Source: Syntrophaceae bacterium (GTDB lineage: Bacteria > Desulfobacterota > Syntrophia > Syntrophales > Smithellaceae). From it: a stretch of 37,991 bases of DNA. The position numbers and the translations under genes are program-made. The stretch covers positions 1 through 37,991 of the forward strand of contig JAFGLS010000051.1 of assembly GCA_016927935.1 (NCBI GenBank). Reading direction: 5' to 3'. Within the stretch, counting starts at the first letter, position 1; each line of letters opens with the position of its first letter. Shown piece after piece: positions 15,977-26,141 of this stretch. The notes under the pieces were generated by a model. The model was not told the DNA's origin. It worked only from the letters and a program-made list of their open reading frames with translations, and did not search any database.

Positions 15977-16690
15977 ATGCAGAACATGTCAAATCTATTC
16001 GAGCCTCAAACCAAAGCTAATGAATTTGATAGAATAATAAGTCTTGGATGTAACTGTGAGTTAACTCTGAACATTCGTGCCTATTTTGGTATTGAATATG
16101 CCTATCCGTTTGATTGGTGGATAACACCATTTCAGGCCTTATGGAAGCTGCTCGAGAACAGGTTTCATGATCTTTTTAATATAAACAACTTGGAAGTATC
16201 TCCGGATTTGCTTACAGTCAGGGATAAATACTATAATTTGTTGTACCATCATGATTTTAAAAGGACAGATGATGATAAAATTATTGCTGATGATATAGTT
16301 CAACAATTACCTTTGGTGAAACAAAAGTATGAAATGCTCATTGGCAGATTTTTTAATGATCCACAAAACAAAAAGGTTTTATTTATAAGAAATCGCGACG
16401 GTAATATCCCACATCTTGATCACGACACAACTCCGATGGATGAAAATACCTTTGTGCAATTATACGACTTATTGGAAAAACTGTTTCCTAATTCTGCAAT
16501 AAGTTTATTGGTAACAAATTGTCCTTTGTTTTCCAGCATTCGGCGCAGAAATGGCTGCATAACATGGGACGAGACTGCTAATTATGAAGATTATTTGTTC
16601 TTTTCCGGCTCGCGGCGGGGATGGCAAGAGATGTTCTGCAGAAACAATATATCCTATAAAGGCGTTCGCGTATTGGATTCAGTTAAATAA
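15977..16690 (+). CDS. DUF1796 putative cysteine peptidase
   Basis: 237 residues. The N-terminus matches DUF1796: FDRIISLGCNCEL (C25, C27) followed by YPFDWW (43-48) and a region ending in a FIRNRDGN strand (about 136-143). The family is described as putative papain-like cysteine peptidases and is often found beside surface-polysaccharide or glycosyltransferase genes, but activity has not been firmly shown. One of the cysteines in GCNC would be the nucleophile. No signal peptide is present, so it should be cytoplasmic. The ribosome site AAGGTGG precedes the ATG; a second ATG three codons on is possible. The Hc1-like gene begins 32 bases downstream, suggesting cotranscription. Confidence 0.75.
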   Translation: MQNMSNLFEPQTKANEFDRIISLGCNCELTLNIRAYFGIEYAYPFDWWITPFQALWKLLENRFHDLFNINNLEVSPDLLTVRDKYYNLLYHHDFKRTDDDKIIADDIVQQLPLVKQKYEMLIGRFFNDPQNKKVLFIRNRDGNIPHLDHDTTPMDENTFVQLYDLLEKLFPNSAISLLVTNCPLFSSIRRRNGCITWDETANYEDYLFFSGSRRGWQEMFCRNNISYKGVRVLDSVK

Positions 16691-16722
16691 TTTTAAGGGG
16701 ATAAGTAGTTAAGGAAATAATT

Positions 16723-16920
16723 ATGAAAAAAATAACAGAAATGGTAAATGCGCTTAAAGAAAAATTGGAGAGAATAAATGTTGAAGTAATTGAGCTTGAA
16801 GAAGAAAAGGCGGCAAAAGCAGCGGGGAATCATGCGAGAAAACTTTTACAAGGTATAAAAAATGATATTGATAAAGTAAAGAAGACTATTACGAAAATTA
16901 AGAGTCCGAGACAGAAATAA
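16723..16920 (+). CDS. Small histone H1-like (Hc1-type) basic protein, second copy
   Basis: 65 residues, the same length as the protein at 2799-2996 and alignable without gaps: TEMVNALKEKL, then V.VE.I..E.EKA..AAG..ARKLLQ.IK.DI and a basic end. The core AAGNHARKLLQGIKND is the Hc1-like motif with HA for TR. These small proteins are thought to bind DNA and compact the nucleoid. It follows the DUF1796 gene by 32 bases with its own AAGGAAAT ribosome site. A bidirectional terminator lies 140 bases downstream. The two copies differ in acidity of the middle segment, so they may not be equivalent. Confidence 0.65.
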   Translation: MKKITEMVNALKEKLERINVEVIELEEEKAAKAAGNHARKLLQGIKNDIDKVKKTITKIKSPRQK

Positions 16921-17053
16921 GAACGTCATAATTTATTAAATAATACAAAATCTGAAGGCCGATACTTTAAGTGAAGCTAGTTCAGGCTATATTCACTCGT
17001 GATGGAATTTGCGCGTTATATATGGTGATAAATCCAACAATATGTGTATAAAT

Positions 17054-17091
17054 AAAAAAGTGTCTAGCAGAGATAAGCCAGACACTTTTTT
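17054..17091. terminator. Bidirectional intrinsic terminator
   Basis: GTGTCTAGC (17060-17068) and GCCAGACAC (17077-17085) form a nine-base stem with one A-C mismatch. It is flanked by six A on the left and six T on the right, so it can end transcription of the Hc1-like gene (plus) and of serA (minus). Confidence 0.8.
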
Positions 17092-17120
17092 GATAAATGT
17101 AAAACATGCGGGAGGTTTTC

Positions 17121-18281
17121 TTAAAGCACTCTGACGGTCCTGATTCCATCGATAGACTGAATTTTCTTTATTAAGTCAGTATTGATATCACTTTCCGAGT
17201 CTATAATGTTGTAGGCTATGTTTCCTTTGCTTTTGTTAATCATGTCCACTATATTGATTTTGCTGTCGGCGAGGAGGTGCGTGATCTTTTCAATCATGCC
17301 CGGCGTGTTTTGGTTGGTGACGGTAAGCCTCTGCTTGCCCGACCTTTCGAGGAAGCATTCGGGGAAGTTTACAGAGTTCTTGATGTTCCCGTTTTCCAGG
17401 AAGTCCATGAGCTGCATGGCAGCCATGATGGCGCAGTTTTCCTCGGACTCCTCGGTGGAAGCGCCCAAGTGTGGGATGGCGATGACCTTGTCTGTCTTGA
17501 TGACTTCTTCGTCAGGGAAGTCAGTTACGTAGCAGTTAACAATCCCGTCGGCTATAGCCTTTTTTAAGGAGGGGGTGTCCACGAGTCCCCCCCTCGCAAA
17601 GTTGAGTATTACAACTCCTTTTTTCATGATCGCAAACTTATCGGTGTTGATGAAGCCCTTAGTATCCTTGTTCTGGGGAACGTGCAGCGTGATGAAGTCG
17701 GATTCTGCGAGGAGCTTTTCCAGGCTTGATGCCTTCTTGATGTTCCGAGACAGTTTCCAGGCCGCCTCAATAGACAGGAAAGGATCGTATCCCATTACTT
17801 CCATGCCTAGGGATTCGGCGGCGTTAGCCACCAGCGTGCCGATGGCACCAAGGCCAACAACACCTAAGGTCTTACCTAGGATTTCGGTGCCACCAAATTT
17901 GGACTTCCCCTTTTCGATGAGATCGGGCACCTTGTCTCCTTCGCCTACTAGCCCTTTGGCCCAGATGATTCCTTCCGTCACCTTCCGCGAAGCGAGCAGC
18001 ATGCCCAAAACAACCAGTTCCTTAACGCCGTTTGCGTTTGCTCCCGGTGTATTAAAAACAACGATGCCTTTGTCCGAGCACTTGTCAATGGGAATGTTGT
18101 TGACTCCTGCCCCTGCACGAGCAATTGCTTTCACACTCGACTGCAGGGTCATATCTTTCATTTCCTTGCTTCTTACCAGAATACCGTCAGGCTTAGGAAT
18201 ATCTGCGCGATACTCATACTTATCGGTAAAATGTCTGAGTCCTTTTTCCGAAATTTTGTTTAACAAATCAATACGATACAT
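17121..18281 (-). CDS. serA: D-3-phosphoglycerate dehydrogenase, short form with ACT domain
   Basis: 386 residues. It oxidises 3-phosphoglycerate to 3-phosphohydroxypyruvate with NAD, the first step of serine synthesis. Visible features are the Rossmann motif VVGLGAIGTLV (GLGAIG 143-148), catalytic Arg230 in NFARGG, the acidic residue in PDEE (257-259) and His271 in PHLGAST. A C-terminal ACT domain (about 318-386) is where serine often gives feedback control. It belongs to the short SerA group and lacks the extra ASB domain of forms of about 525 residues. The ribosome site ATAGGAGG precedes the ATG. serC lies about 1.6 kb upstream on the same strand, beyond purA and the tRNA. Its base composition is visibly richer in G+C than the accessory genes to the left. 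Confidence 0.93.
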   Translation of the reverse strand: MYRIDLLNKISEKGLRHFTDKYEYRADIPKPDGILVRSKEMKDMTLQSSVKAIARAGAGVNNIPIDKCSDKGIVVFNTPGANANGVKELVVLGMLLASRKVTEGIIWAKGLVGEGDKVPDLIEKGKSKFGGTEILGKTLGVVGLGAIGTLVANAAESLGMEVMGYDPFLSIEAAWKLSRNIKKASSLEKLLAESDFITLHVPQNKDTKGFINTDKFAIMKKGVVILNFARGGLVDTPSLKKAIADGIVNCYVTDFPDEEVIKTDKVIAIPHLGASTEESEENCAIMAAMQLMDFLENGNIKNSVNFPECFLERSGKQRLTVTNQNTPGMIEKITHLLADSKINIVDMINKSKGNIAYNIIDSESDINTDLIKKIQSIDGIRTVRVL

Positions 18282-18405
18282 AAAATACCTCCTATTTCTC
18301 TCTAATGATAATATAGTATCCGTGATTAGAGGCCCTCTGATAAAATAGAATACCTAAAGCCACTTTTTGTCCAAAACAATTGATCCTTATGTAACACCCT
18401 GAATC

Positions 18406-18480
18406 TGGTGGGCCGTGGGGGGCTTGAACCCCCGGCCAACGGATTAAAAGTCCGCTGCTCTACCACTGAGCTAACGGCCC
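18406..18480 (-). tRNA. tRNA-Lys(UUU)
   Basis: 75 bases with CCA encoded. Acceptor stem GGGCCGT/ACGGCCC, D arm GCTC/GAGC, anticodon stem GCGGA/TCCGT around loop CTTTTAA (anticodon TTT), T arm GGGGG/CCCCC around TTCAAGC. All stems pair. It lies between purA and serA on the same strand. Confidence 0.97.
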
Positions 18481-18500
18481 TCCGATTTTTAAGGCGAGAC

Positions 18501-18529
18501 CTATTAACAACAAGTTTTAAGTGTGTCAA
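18501..18529 (-). promoter_or_regulatory. Promoter of tRNA-Lys
   Basis: On the minus strand, TTGACA (18529-18524) and TAATAG (18506-18501) are 17 bases apart. The tRNA begins 20 bases after the -10, and the stretch between is GC-rich, as in stringently controlled stable-RNA promoters. The -35 is only seven bases past the purA stop codon. Confidence 0.65.
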
Positions 18530-18536
18530 GTGGAAA

Positions 18537-19847
<1,311 letters not shown>

Positions 19848-19865
19848 TTATTTCTCTTCAACAAA

Positions 19866-20993
19866 TTAAAGGGTTTTAACTTTTTCATTAAAGACTTTTT
19901 CCAGTTCAGCAAGCGCGATTTTTATATCGGACTCCTCGATTGTCGGACCGCACCAGAAACGATAGCCGGCCGGAGCATCCCTATAGGAGTTTATATCATG
20001 AGCGGTATTTTTCTTGCTCAATTCCGAAGCTATGCTTTTAAGAAACTTGCTCTTTTCATCTGTGCCCAAAGCCTTAACTTTGGGATGAGTAACCGTTAGA
20101 CATACTGAAGTATTGGAGCGTATTTTTGGATCATCGGCCAGAAACTCAATCCAGTCGTTTTTAGCTACCCAGTCGGCTACTATCTTGAGATTAGACTCGC
20201 TTCTTTTGATCAAACCATTGAGGCCAATCTTACCAGCCCAATCCAGGGCGTCCAGATAATCCTCCACGCAAAGCATAGAAGGTGTATTGATAACGTCACC
20301 GTCAAAAATCGCCTTATTAATTTTGCCTCCTTTCTTGAGACGGAAGATTTTTGGCAGTGGCCAGGGCGGATCGTAAGATTCCAGACGGGCGATGGCTTTG
20401 GGGCTTAAGATTAACACGCCATGTGCTGCTTCACCACCAAGACATTTTTGCCAGGAAAAAGTTAGAACATCTACCTTGCTCCAGTCTATTTCCATTGCAA
20501 ATGCGGCGCTGGTAGCGTCACACAGGGACAAACCTTCGCGGTTGGCCGGAATCCAATTCCAATCGGGAATCTTGACGCCGCTGGTTGTCCCGTTGGCTAC
20601 AAAAACTACATCGTTTGACCAATCCACTTTGCTCAAATCAGGAATCTTGCCGTAATCGGCTTTGATAATAGTAGGGTTGAGTTTAAGCTGTTTGGCGACA
20701 TCTGTTGCCCAACCATCGGAAAAACTTTCCCAAACCAAAACAGTAACCGGCTGGGAACCTAAAAGTGACCACATGGCGCACTCAAAAGCGCCTGTATCGG
20801 AAGCTGGCAGAATGCCCACGAGGTAATCTGCCGGAATATTTAAGATTTTTCGTGTATCATTAATAGATTTGACGATTCTTTCTTTTCCCAACGCAGAACG
20901 GTGTGAGCGGCCGACCGCCGCGCTCTTTAGCGCGTCAATACTCCACGCTGGCCTCTTGCTACATGGACCGGAACCAAAATTAGGGTTTTGCAT
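19866..20993 (-). CDS. serC: Phosphoserine aminotransferase
   Basis: 375 residues. It transaminates 3-phosphohydroxypyruvate to phosphoserine, the second step of serine synthesis, with PLP held on Lys183 (TFSWQKCLGGEAAHG). The N-terminus NPNFGSGPCSKRPAWS and the GRSHRSALGKER block place it in the roughly 375-residue SerC type seen in alphaproteobacteria and methanogens rather than the 360-residue E. coli type. The C-terminus RFWCGPTIEESDI is also typical of that type. The ribosome site AAGGATG lies upstream of the ATG. It is first in the serC-purA operon, upstream of serA. Confidence 0.93.
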   Translation of the reverse strand: MQNPNFGSGPCSKRPAWSIDALKSAAVGRSHRSALGKERIVKSINDTRKILNIPADYLVGILPASDTGAFECAMWSLLGSQPVTVLVWESFSDGWATDVAKQLKLNPTIIKADYGKIPDLSKVDWSNDVVFVANGTTSGVKIPDWNWIPANREGLSLCDATSAAFAMEIDWSKVDVLTFSWQKCLGGEAAHGVLILSPKAIARLESYDPPWPLPKIFRLKKGGKINKAIFDGDVINTPSMLCVEDYLDALDWAGKIGLNGLIKRSESNLKIVADWVAKNDWIEFLADDPKIRSNTSVCLTVTHPKVKALGTDEKSKFLKSIASELSKKNTAHDINSYRDAPAGYRFWCGPTIEESDIKIALAELEKVFNEKVKTL

Positions 20994-21165
20994 AATTTAC
21001 ATCCTTTTAAAAAAATTTTGGTTATTCATATCAGCATTGAAATCTTTACTCAAGAAAATTTAGTTTGTTTTTTATCGGACAAAAAATTCCCGTATTTGTT
21101 GCCGTATTATGTAAGATATTAGAATAAAAAGTTAAATTACAGGAAACTAATTTATTGTGAGACTC

Positions 21166-21300
21166 AAATTTCAAAAACGAAGTGTATTGAAATTTGCAAG
21201 TCGAACAATCCCGCCATAAGCGGAGGGTATAGCACCCCGCCCCTTGGGGCGGAATTAGTGTCTAGGGCTTGCCCTGGGATTCATACCCGTGATTGATAAG
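21166..21300. repeat. GC-rich structured element between DEAD-box gene and serC
   Basis: It stands out from AT-rich flanks. AAATTTCAA (21166-21174) pairs with TTGAAATTT (21187-21195). GGGTAT (21225-21230) pairs with ATACCC (21283-21288), and inside that stem lie CCGCCCC/GGGGCGG (21237-21252, loop TT) and AGGGC/GCCCT (21264-21275, loop TT). The whole can fold as a branched structure. It may be a REP- or MITE-like repeat, or a structured leader for serC on the minus strand. No known RNA family was recognised. Confidence 0.55.
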
Positions 21301-21340
21301 TAATTAATGATTTTCTAAAAAGACTTTAATGGTAAATTTT

Positions 21341-22807
21341 CTATTTCTTTAAGTTATTTTTTTCTGACTTTTGATGTCTTTTTTTGTCTCTTAATCGTGG
21401 TTTTTTACCTTTTTTCTTTTGAGCCGGAATTTGATCCTCATCAATGCCGGCTGTTGGAGTGGGTGATGCGTGCAAAGATTGTTGGTAATAATCATCCAAT
21501 AACATTGTAATTAACGAAAGCTCATCTTCCGATTGTGCCAAATTACGCGCCAGAGGCACAAAACGTTGCATCCTTTCAATTTGCAGATTATCTCGTGCGC
21601 GCAGCCGTGCTTCCAGAAGCGCTGTTATCCTTTGGGCTACTATTCTTTCCAGTTCCTCTTTATCGGGTAAGGGGCGTTCTTCCATTTTGATATTATAATA
21701 GCGGGCAATGCTCTGCAGTTTAAATTTCTCCATTTCCGCGACTAAGGAAATGACTGCACCGCTTGCTCCCATTCGTCCGGTGCGTCCGGCTCGATGAATA
21801 TACGCTTCCTGGTCCTCCGGCGTTTCATACTGAATAACGTGTGACAAATCAGGAATATCAATACCGCGGGCGGCAACATCGGTCGCTACTAAGAAACGTA
21901 AAGCACCACGCCGCACCCTAGACATTACTTTTTCCCTCATGCTCTGGGTCAGATCGGAACTCAACTCGTCGGCGTCATAACCAAAACGCTTGAGTACGAT
22001 CGAAAGATAATGCACAGAGTCCTTTGTGTTGCAGAAAATGATGGCTGATGAGGGATTTTCAATTTCGATAATGCGCACGAGAGACCTTTCTTTGCGCATT
22101 CCCGGCACGATATAATAAATATGCTCTGTTTCGGCAATATGAACCTGATTACCGCTTAAGCTCAATAACTTTGATTTATGCAGAAACTGATCTGATAATC
22201 TGATTACCTGTGGCGGAAAAGTAGCGGAAAACATACTGCTGATTATTTTACTTGAAGGTATATATTTGCGGATTTTTACCATGTCGGGATAAAAGCCCAT
22301 GGACAACATGCGGTCGGCTTCATCAAAAATTAAGATTTTCAGATGATCGAGAGAAAGAGTGTCTTTCAGCAGATGATCTAAAATGCGTCCCGGTGTGCCG
22401 ATTACAATTTGAGCACCGTTCCGAAAAGCCTCTAGCTGCGCCTTGTATCCCACACCACCATAAACCACCACTGTTTTTATATTTTTTTCTTCAGTCAACA
22501 TCTGTGCTTCTTTGTGTACCTGAAGAGCAAGTTCACGGGTGGGAACAAGGACGAGAGCCTGAACGGTATTTTGCTGCGTGTTGATTTTTTTTATAATGGG
22601 CAATATGAAGGCGCCGGTTTTGCCGCTGCCGGTGCGGGACTGTACCATCATGTCACGGCCCGCCAAAAAATAAGGAATTGATTTGGCCTGTACGGGAGTA
22701 AGAGTTTTCCAGCCTGCACGATTGCAGGCATCCTGCATTTCCGGGTCAAGTTCGCCTATGGAAATATCCGGAAGAACATCATCATGGCCAATATTTTTTC
22801 CTTCCAT
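21341..22807 (-). CDS. DEAD-box ATP-dependent RNA helicase
   Basis: 488 residues. All core motifs are visible: the Q motif with TPVQAKSIP (37-45), motif I SRTGSGKT (57-64), Ia PTRELA (89-94), Ib TPGR (138-141), II DEAD (162-165), III SAT (194-196), IV IIFCNTK, V TDVAARGID and VI HRAGRTGRMG. After the two RecA-like domains (to about 370) comes a helical extension with RQ/RM-rich segments and a strongly basic C-terminus (KKKGKKPRLRDKKRHQKSEKN) that probably binds RNA. Likely roles are ribosome assembly or mRNA turnover, as for RhlE/DeaD types; the tail alone does not decide which. It begins 30 bases after the DUF445 paralogue and is probably cotranscribed. Confidence 0.94.
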   Translation of the reverse strand: MEGKNIGHDDVLPDISIGELDPEMQDACNRAGWKTLTPVQAKSIPYFLAGRDMMVQSRTGSGKTGAFILPIIKKINTQQNTVQALVLVPTRELALQVHKEAQMLTEEKNIKTVVVYGGVGYKAQLEAFRNGAQIVIGTPGRILDHLLKDTLSLDHLKILIFDEADRMLSMGFYPDMVKIRKYIPSSKIISSMFSATFPPQVIRLSDQFLHKSKLLSLSGNQVHIAETEHIYYIVPGMRKERSLVRIIEIENPSSAIIFCNTKDSVHYLSIVLKRFGYDADELSSDLTQSMREKVMSRVRRGALRFLVATDVAARGIDIPDLSHVIQYETPEDQEAYIHRAGRTGRMGASGAVISLVAEMEKFKLQSIARYYNIKMEERPLPDKEELERIVAQRITALLEARLRARDNLQIERMQRFVPLARNLAQSEDELSLITMLLDDYYQQSLHASPTPTAGIDEDQIPAQKKKGKKPRLRDKKRHQKSEKNNLKK

Positions 22808-22837
22808 ATTTTAATTTCTTCCATATTTGTTATTGAA

Positions 22838-24085
22838 TTAAATAACGCCGGTATAAGCATGAATAAAACCCACGACGAGACCAAGAGCAACTCCTACCGC
22901 TATCAGAATCCATTCATCTTCTTTGAAAATAGATCTTAAAATGTCTTCAAATTGAGCATTGGTAAGCCGTCTCATATTTTCAATCATGGTGTTTTCAATA
23001 TCAAGAGCCTTTCCGACATAATCTTCTAAACGTTGCATTGTTTCAGGGGAGGTTACTTCCATGCTGATTTCATGCTGAACCCTGTCCAGAACCTCCGATT
23101 TGAGCGCGGCCAGCACTACAGGTTTAACCATTTTTGTCAATCTGTCGATGACCTGAGATATGGATATTCTTATGATAAGATGTATCCTGTCTTTTTCTCT
23201 TCCCTCTAGTACTTTTTTTATGATGTTTCTCGGATTAAGAACCTCTTGTGTTACCAGCTTGGAAAATTCCTTCGTTACTTCCTCTCTTCTCCGGAGAAAT
23301 AGCCCCTGGTAAGTCCAAAATAAAAATTTTTTTGGATCCAGCGGCCTGAAAACCATCTGGAGTGCAATCCAATTGACGAGTCCGCCAACAATGGCGCTCT
23401 GAATAGGCACCGTCCACAATGCCGGAAAAATATACCAGAGAAGCGTCTGGACACACCCGAGAAGAAATCCGATGTAAAATCCCAACTTTTCGAGAAATTT
23501 GAATTCTTTGCCCCCTATTGTTTTAAACATGTATCTCATGCGATCGACATTTGGACCGACCATGCATTCTGTTGCCAGTTCCGGCAGATCAAATATCTTA
23601 AAAATGTTTTTCTTTATATCCTTGATAACCAGTCTGACGGCCTTGGGAACTTCGTTGTGCGTGGTTCTGATTATTTCTTCTCTGGCCATGTCCGGAACCA
23701 TTTTCCACACGAGAGGGTTTGAGCTTTCAAAAATTTCATTTATTAAATCGGATACAAGTTCATTAATTATGATTTCCAGTTTTTTGGCGATTACACGCGA
23801 GTCGAGCCTGCTAAATATCTCATCAATATTAATAAGTTTTTCTGTAAGAAGCCTTGCAGTATTGCCTGCGAATTTACCGGCGTTACGGGGTATTAAACCC
23901 TGCCAGCCGAGATACGGAGGGATGCCCCAGAAAACTATCGGGTGAAACATCATTTTTATGCACTTCCAGTTACTGAACCAGCCGAGAAAACCGAAGACAA
24001 GCGGCATAGTCAGTATTTCTAAATAATGGCTGTATTTGCTGAAGAGACTCGTAATCTGGTGCCAGAAATCCATAAAAAATCTCAA
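22838..24085 (-). CDS. DUF445 family membrane protein, second copy
   Basis: 415 residues, aligning end to end with the protein at 10580-11854. It has GFLGWFSNWKCIKMMFHP near the N-terminus, SAIVGGLVNWIALQMVFRP in the middle, WQGLIP and YQGLFLRRREE, and the final helix EDEWILIAVGVALGLVVG. Membrane-embedded, function unknown. The start is uncertain: TTG at 24085 gives MRFFMDFWHQ, matching the MSFLIDFLHQ start of the paralogue, but the ATG four codons later is also possible; neither has a clear ribosome site. It is followed after 30 bases by the DEAD-box helicase gene. Confidence 0.88.
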   Translation of the reverse strand: MRFFMDFWHQITSLFSKYSHYLEILTMPLVFGFLGWFSNWKCIKMMFHPIVFWGIPPYLGWQGLIPRNAGKFAGNTARLLTEKLINIDEIFSRLDSRVIAKKLEIIINELVSDLINEIFESSNPLVWKMVPDMAREEIIRTTHNEVPKAVRLVIKDIKKNIFKIFDLPELATECMVGPNVDRMRYMFKTIGGKEFKFLEKLGFYIGFLLGCVQTLLWYIFPALWTVPIQSAIVGGLVNWIALQMVFRPLDPKKFLFWTYQGLFLRRREEVTKEFSKLVTQEVLNPRNIIKKVLEGREKDRIHLIIRISISQVIDRLTKMVKPVVLAALKSEVLDRVQHEISMEVTSPETMQRLEDYVGKALDIENTMIENMRRLTNAQFEDILRSIFKEDEWILIAVGVALGLVVGFIHAYTGVI

Positions 24086-24374
24086 TACAAAAATTTTTAT
24101 TTTAAAATCGTTTCATTATGGTAATTAATATTTTAAGTATATTGGATAAAAACACATCAAATAGTTTGGTAACGGAAAAATTTATAAACAAAAGACGGGT
24201 TCCTGTCAATTTTTAAGTTGATGACGGAAAGAAAAGTATCCCCGTGCAAATTGCATTGGAATTTGGCAGAACTATAAATCCGGCATTTCAACATTTTACA
24301 TGTTGGATAGTAATAGCAAAACTGGAATTTATACCTGTCAAACAATGAATTCCATATGACTTGATATTAATATC

Positions 24375-25736
24375 TCACGGAAGATGATAGTTTCTCTTTC
24401 GGAATAACCTCAGGCAGGCGTCCACCACGTTTTTATCATAAAGAATTCCTTTGTTCTTCTCGATTTCTTCCAAGGCTGCTTCAATACCTAGTGCCGGACG
24501 GTAGGGACGGTGAGAAGCCATTGCTTCCACTACGTCAGCCACTGCCATAATTCGGGCTTCAATTATAATTTCGTCTCCCTTAAGATTCCGGGGATAGCCT
24601 GAACCATCAATCCGTTCATGATGCTGGTAAACAATTTGTGCCAGCGGCCAGGGAGATTCCACATCTTTCAATATCTCATAGCCGCTTCGGGAATGTTCTT
24701 TAATCAGGGTAAATTCAATATCTGTCAGCTTGGTTGGCTTGGACAATATTTCCGATGGTACAGATAATTTCCCGATGTCATGGATTGAAGCCGCCATACG
24801 GATTCCGTCAATGTTATGTTTCAACAATCCCATTTCCGACGCAATGGCTCGGGCGAGGTCTGCAGAGCGGTGCTGGTGTCCGGCTGTGTAAGGATCTCTG
24901 GCTTCCACAGCAGATACCATGACACGGATGGTTGTGCCGATTGATTTCCTGAGGCTATTTAGTATTTGCTGAAGTTCCTCCTCCGCTTTCTTATGTTTGG
25001 CAATTTCCTGTTCCAGTTCCAGATTGATAATTTTATAGTCATCAGTCCGCTTTTTGACCCGATCTTCCAATTCTTGATTTATCTTGTTGATATTTTTCCG
25101 CTCAAGCTCCAGCTGTTGTGTTATGAAAAAATCACGCCGGGTGTTGAATTCAATCATATAGCAAGCCATCATTCCTATCAGGTTAGCGCCAATAAAGAAA
25201 AAAATGTTGTTGATATAAATAGTCATGGGTGGGTGAGTTATCATGGGATCGAAGATTGCGTATAGTAATACTAGTATCCATCCGGCGACCGAAGCCCAGA
25301 TGAAAAAGAGACGAAGAACAGTATAACTCCACATGAAAATAAGCATCAAACCGGCATAATAGAAATAACTTACCGATTCTGATGAAGTGGCTATCATGGA
25401 AAGAGCACCCGATCCGGCGAACATAGAAAGAAAGGCCAGAATAGGCTGCATATGCTTTTTGAAAAATTCTGTAGAGGATATCAGGAAAAACGCAGTAAAA
25501 ACAACAGAGGGAGCAATAATGCCGATGCTTATAAAAAATATATTGAACGTTTGTTCCGGAATCAGCAGAACATCCATAACACCGAAAATTGTGTACATAA
25601 AACATGCCAGAAAAACTAATATACGTATTTGAGGGAAATATACCTTGTGATAATAATTGAGAAATGGTTCTTCAAGATGAGACGATTCGCCGGAAAATTC
25701 CAGCGTCAGCCGATTCAGTTTCATTTGATTACTCAT
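24375..25736 (-). CDS. Membrane-sensor HD-GYP cyclic-di-GMP phosphodiesterase
   Basis: 453 residues. The N-terminal half has about six membrane helices (36-58, 65-86, 98-117, 124-143, 147-162, 174-196), resembling MASE-type sensory domains. A coiled coil (205-262) leads to an HD-GYP domain (265-453). The catalytic motifs are intact: HDIGK (319-323), HHE (372-374), DGSGYP (377-382). It should degrade cyclic di-GMP at the inner membrane in response to a signal sensed by the membrane part. The HD-GYP domain is very close to that of the cytoplasmic protein at 1211-2617 (shared blocks such as ARDPYTAGHQ/TRDPYTAGHQ and ASHRPYRP.LGI). Single gene with about 400 bases upstream. Confidence 0.93.
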   Translation of the reverse strand: MSNQMKLNRLTLEFSGESSHLEEPFLNYYHKVYFPQIRILVFLACFMYTIFGVMDVLLIPEQTFNIFFISIGIIAPSVVFTAFFLISSTEFFKKHMQPILAFLSMFAGSGALSMIATSSESVSYFYYAGLMLIFMWSYTVLRLFFIWASVAGWILVLLYAIFDPMITHPPMTIYINNIFFFIGANLIGMMACYMIEFNTRRDFFITQQLELERKNINKINQELEDRVKKRTDDYKIINLELEQEIAKHKKAEEELQQILNSLRKSIGTTIRVMVSAVEARDPYTAGHQHRSADLARAIASEMGLLKHNIDGIRMAASIHDIGKLSVPSEILSKPTKLTDIEFTLIKEHSRSGYEILKDVESPWPLAQIVYQHHERIDGSGYPRNLKGDEIIIEARIMAVADVVEAMASHRPYRPALGIEAALEEIEKNKGILYDKNVVDACLRLFRKRNYHLP

Positions 25737-26141
25737 GCTATATCCGTATGTGAATAAATATTATAATAAGTTACTTTCGGATATTGACATATGAATTAAT
25801 AAAATCTCTTTTAATCTTATATCAGATAAATTAACTTATTAACACCTGATATTAAACTGATTGACTTATAGAAATTTTTTACGGATATTTCTTTGCAGCG
25901 ACACTTACGTGTATTTAATTTTTAGTGTAGATTTAAGAAGTTAATAGTGGTATTTAAACAAAGAAAATTATCAAAAGACTTTGCAGAATGCTTCGTGGTT
26001 TACCACGGGGGTTTTCACTTATAATTTTATTGATTTTATAAAAGGTTGGTGTAATAATTCACCATGCTATTGATAATTACAACATATATAAAATAATGGG
26101 CGATTTTTTGTAATCCAACCATACCTTGCAAGGGAGAGAAT
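25737..26141. other. Divergent intergenic region with a small hairpin
   Basis: 405 bases, AT-rich, between the HD-GYP gene (minus) and the FN3 lipoprotein (plus). CGTGG (25994-25998), loop TTTA, CCACG (26003-26007), then GGGGTTTT form a repeat-like hairpin. A TATAAT box just upstream of the HD-GYP gene (near 25760) may be its -10. No gene seen. Confidence 0.4.

Noticed and set aside
17575-18348. A 257-codon plus-strand frame opposite serA
   Set aside because: serA is certain by motifs; the opposite frame is Ser/Pro-rich without domain or ribosome site.
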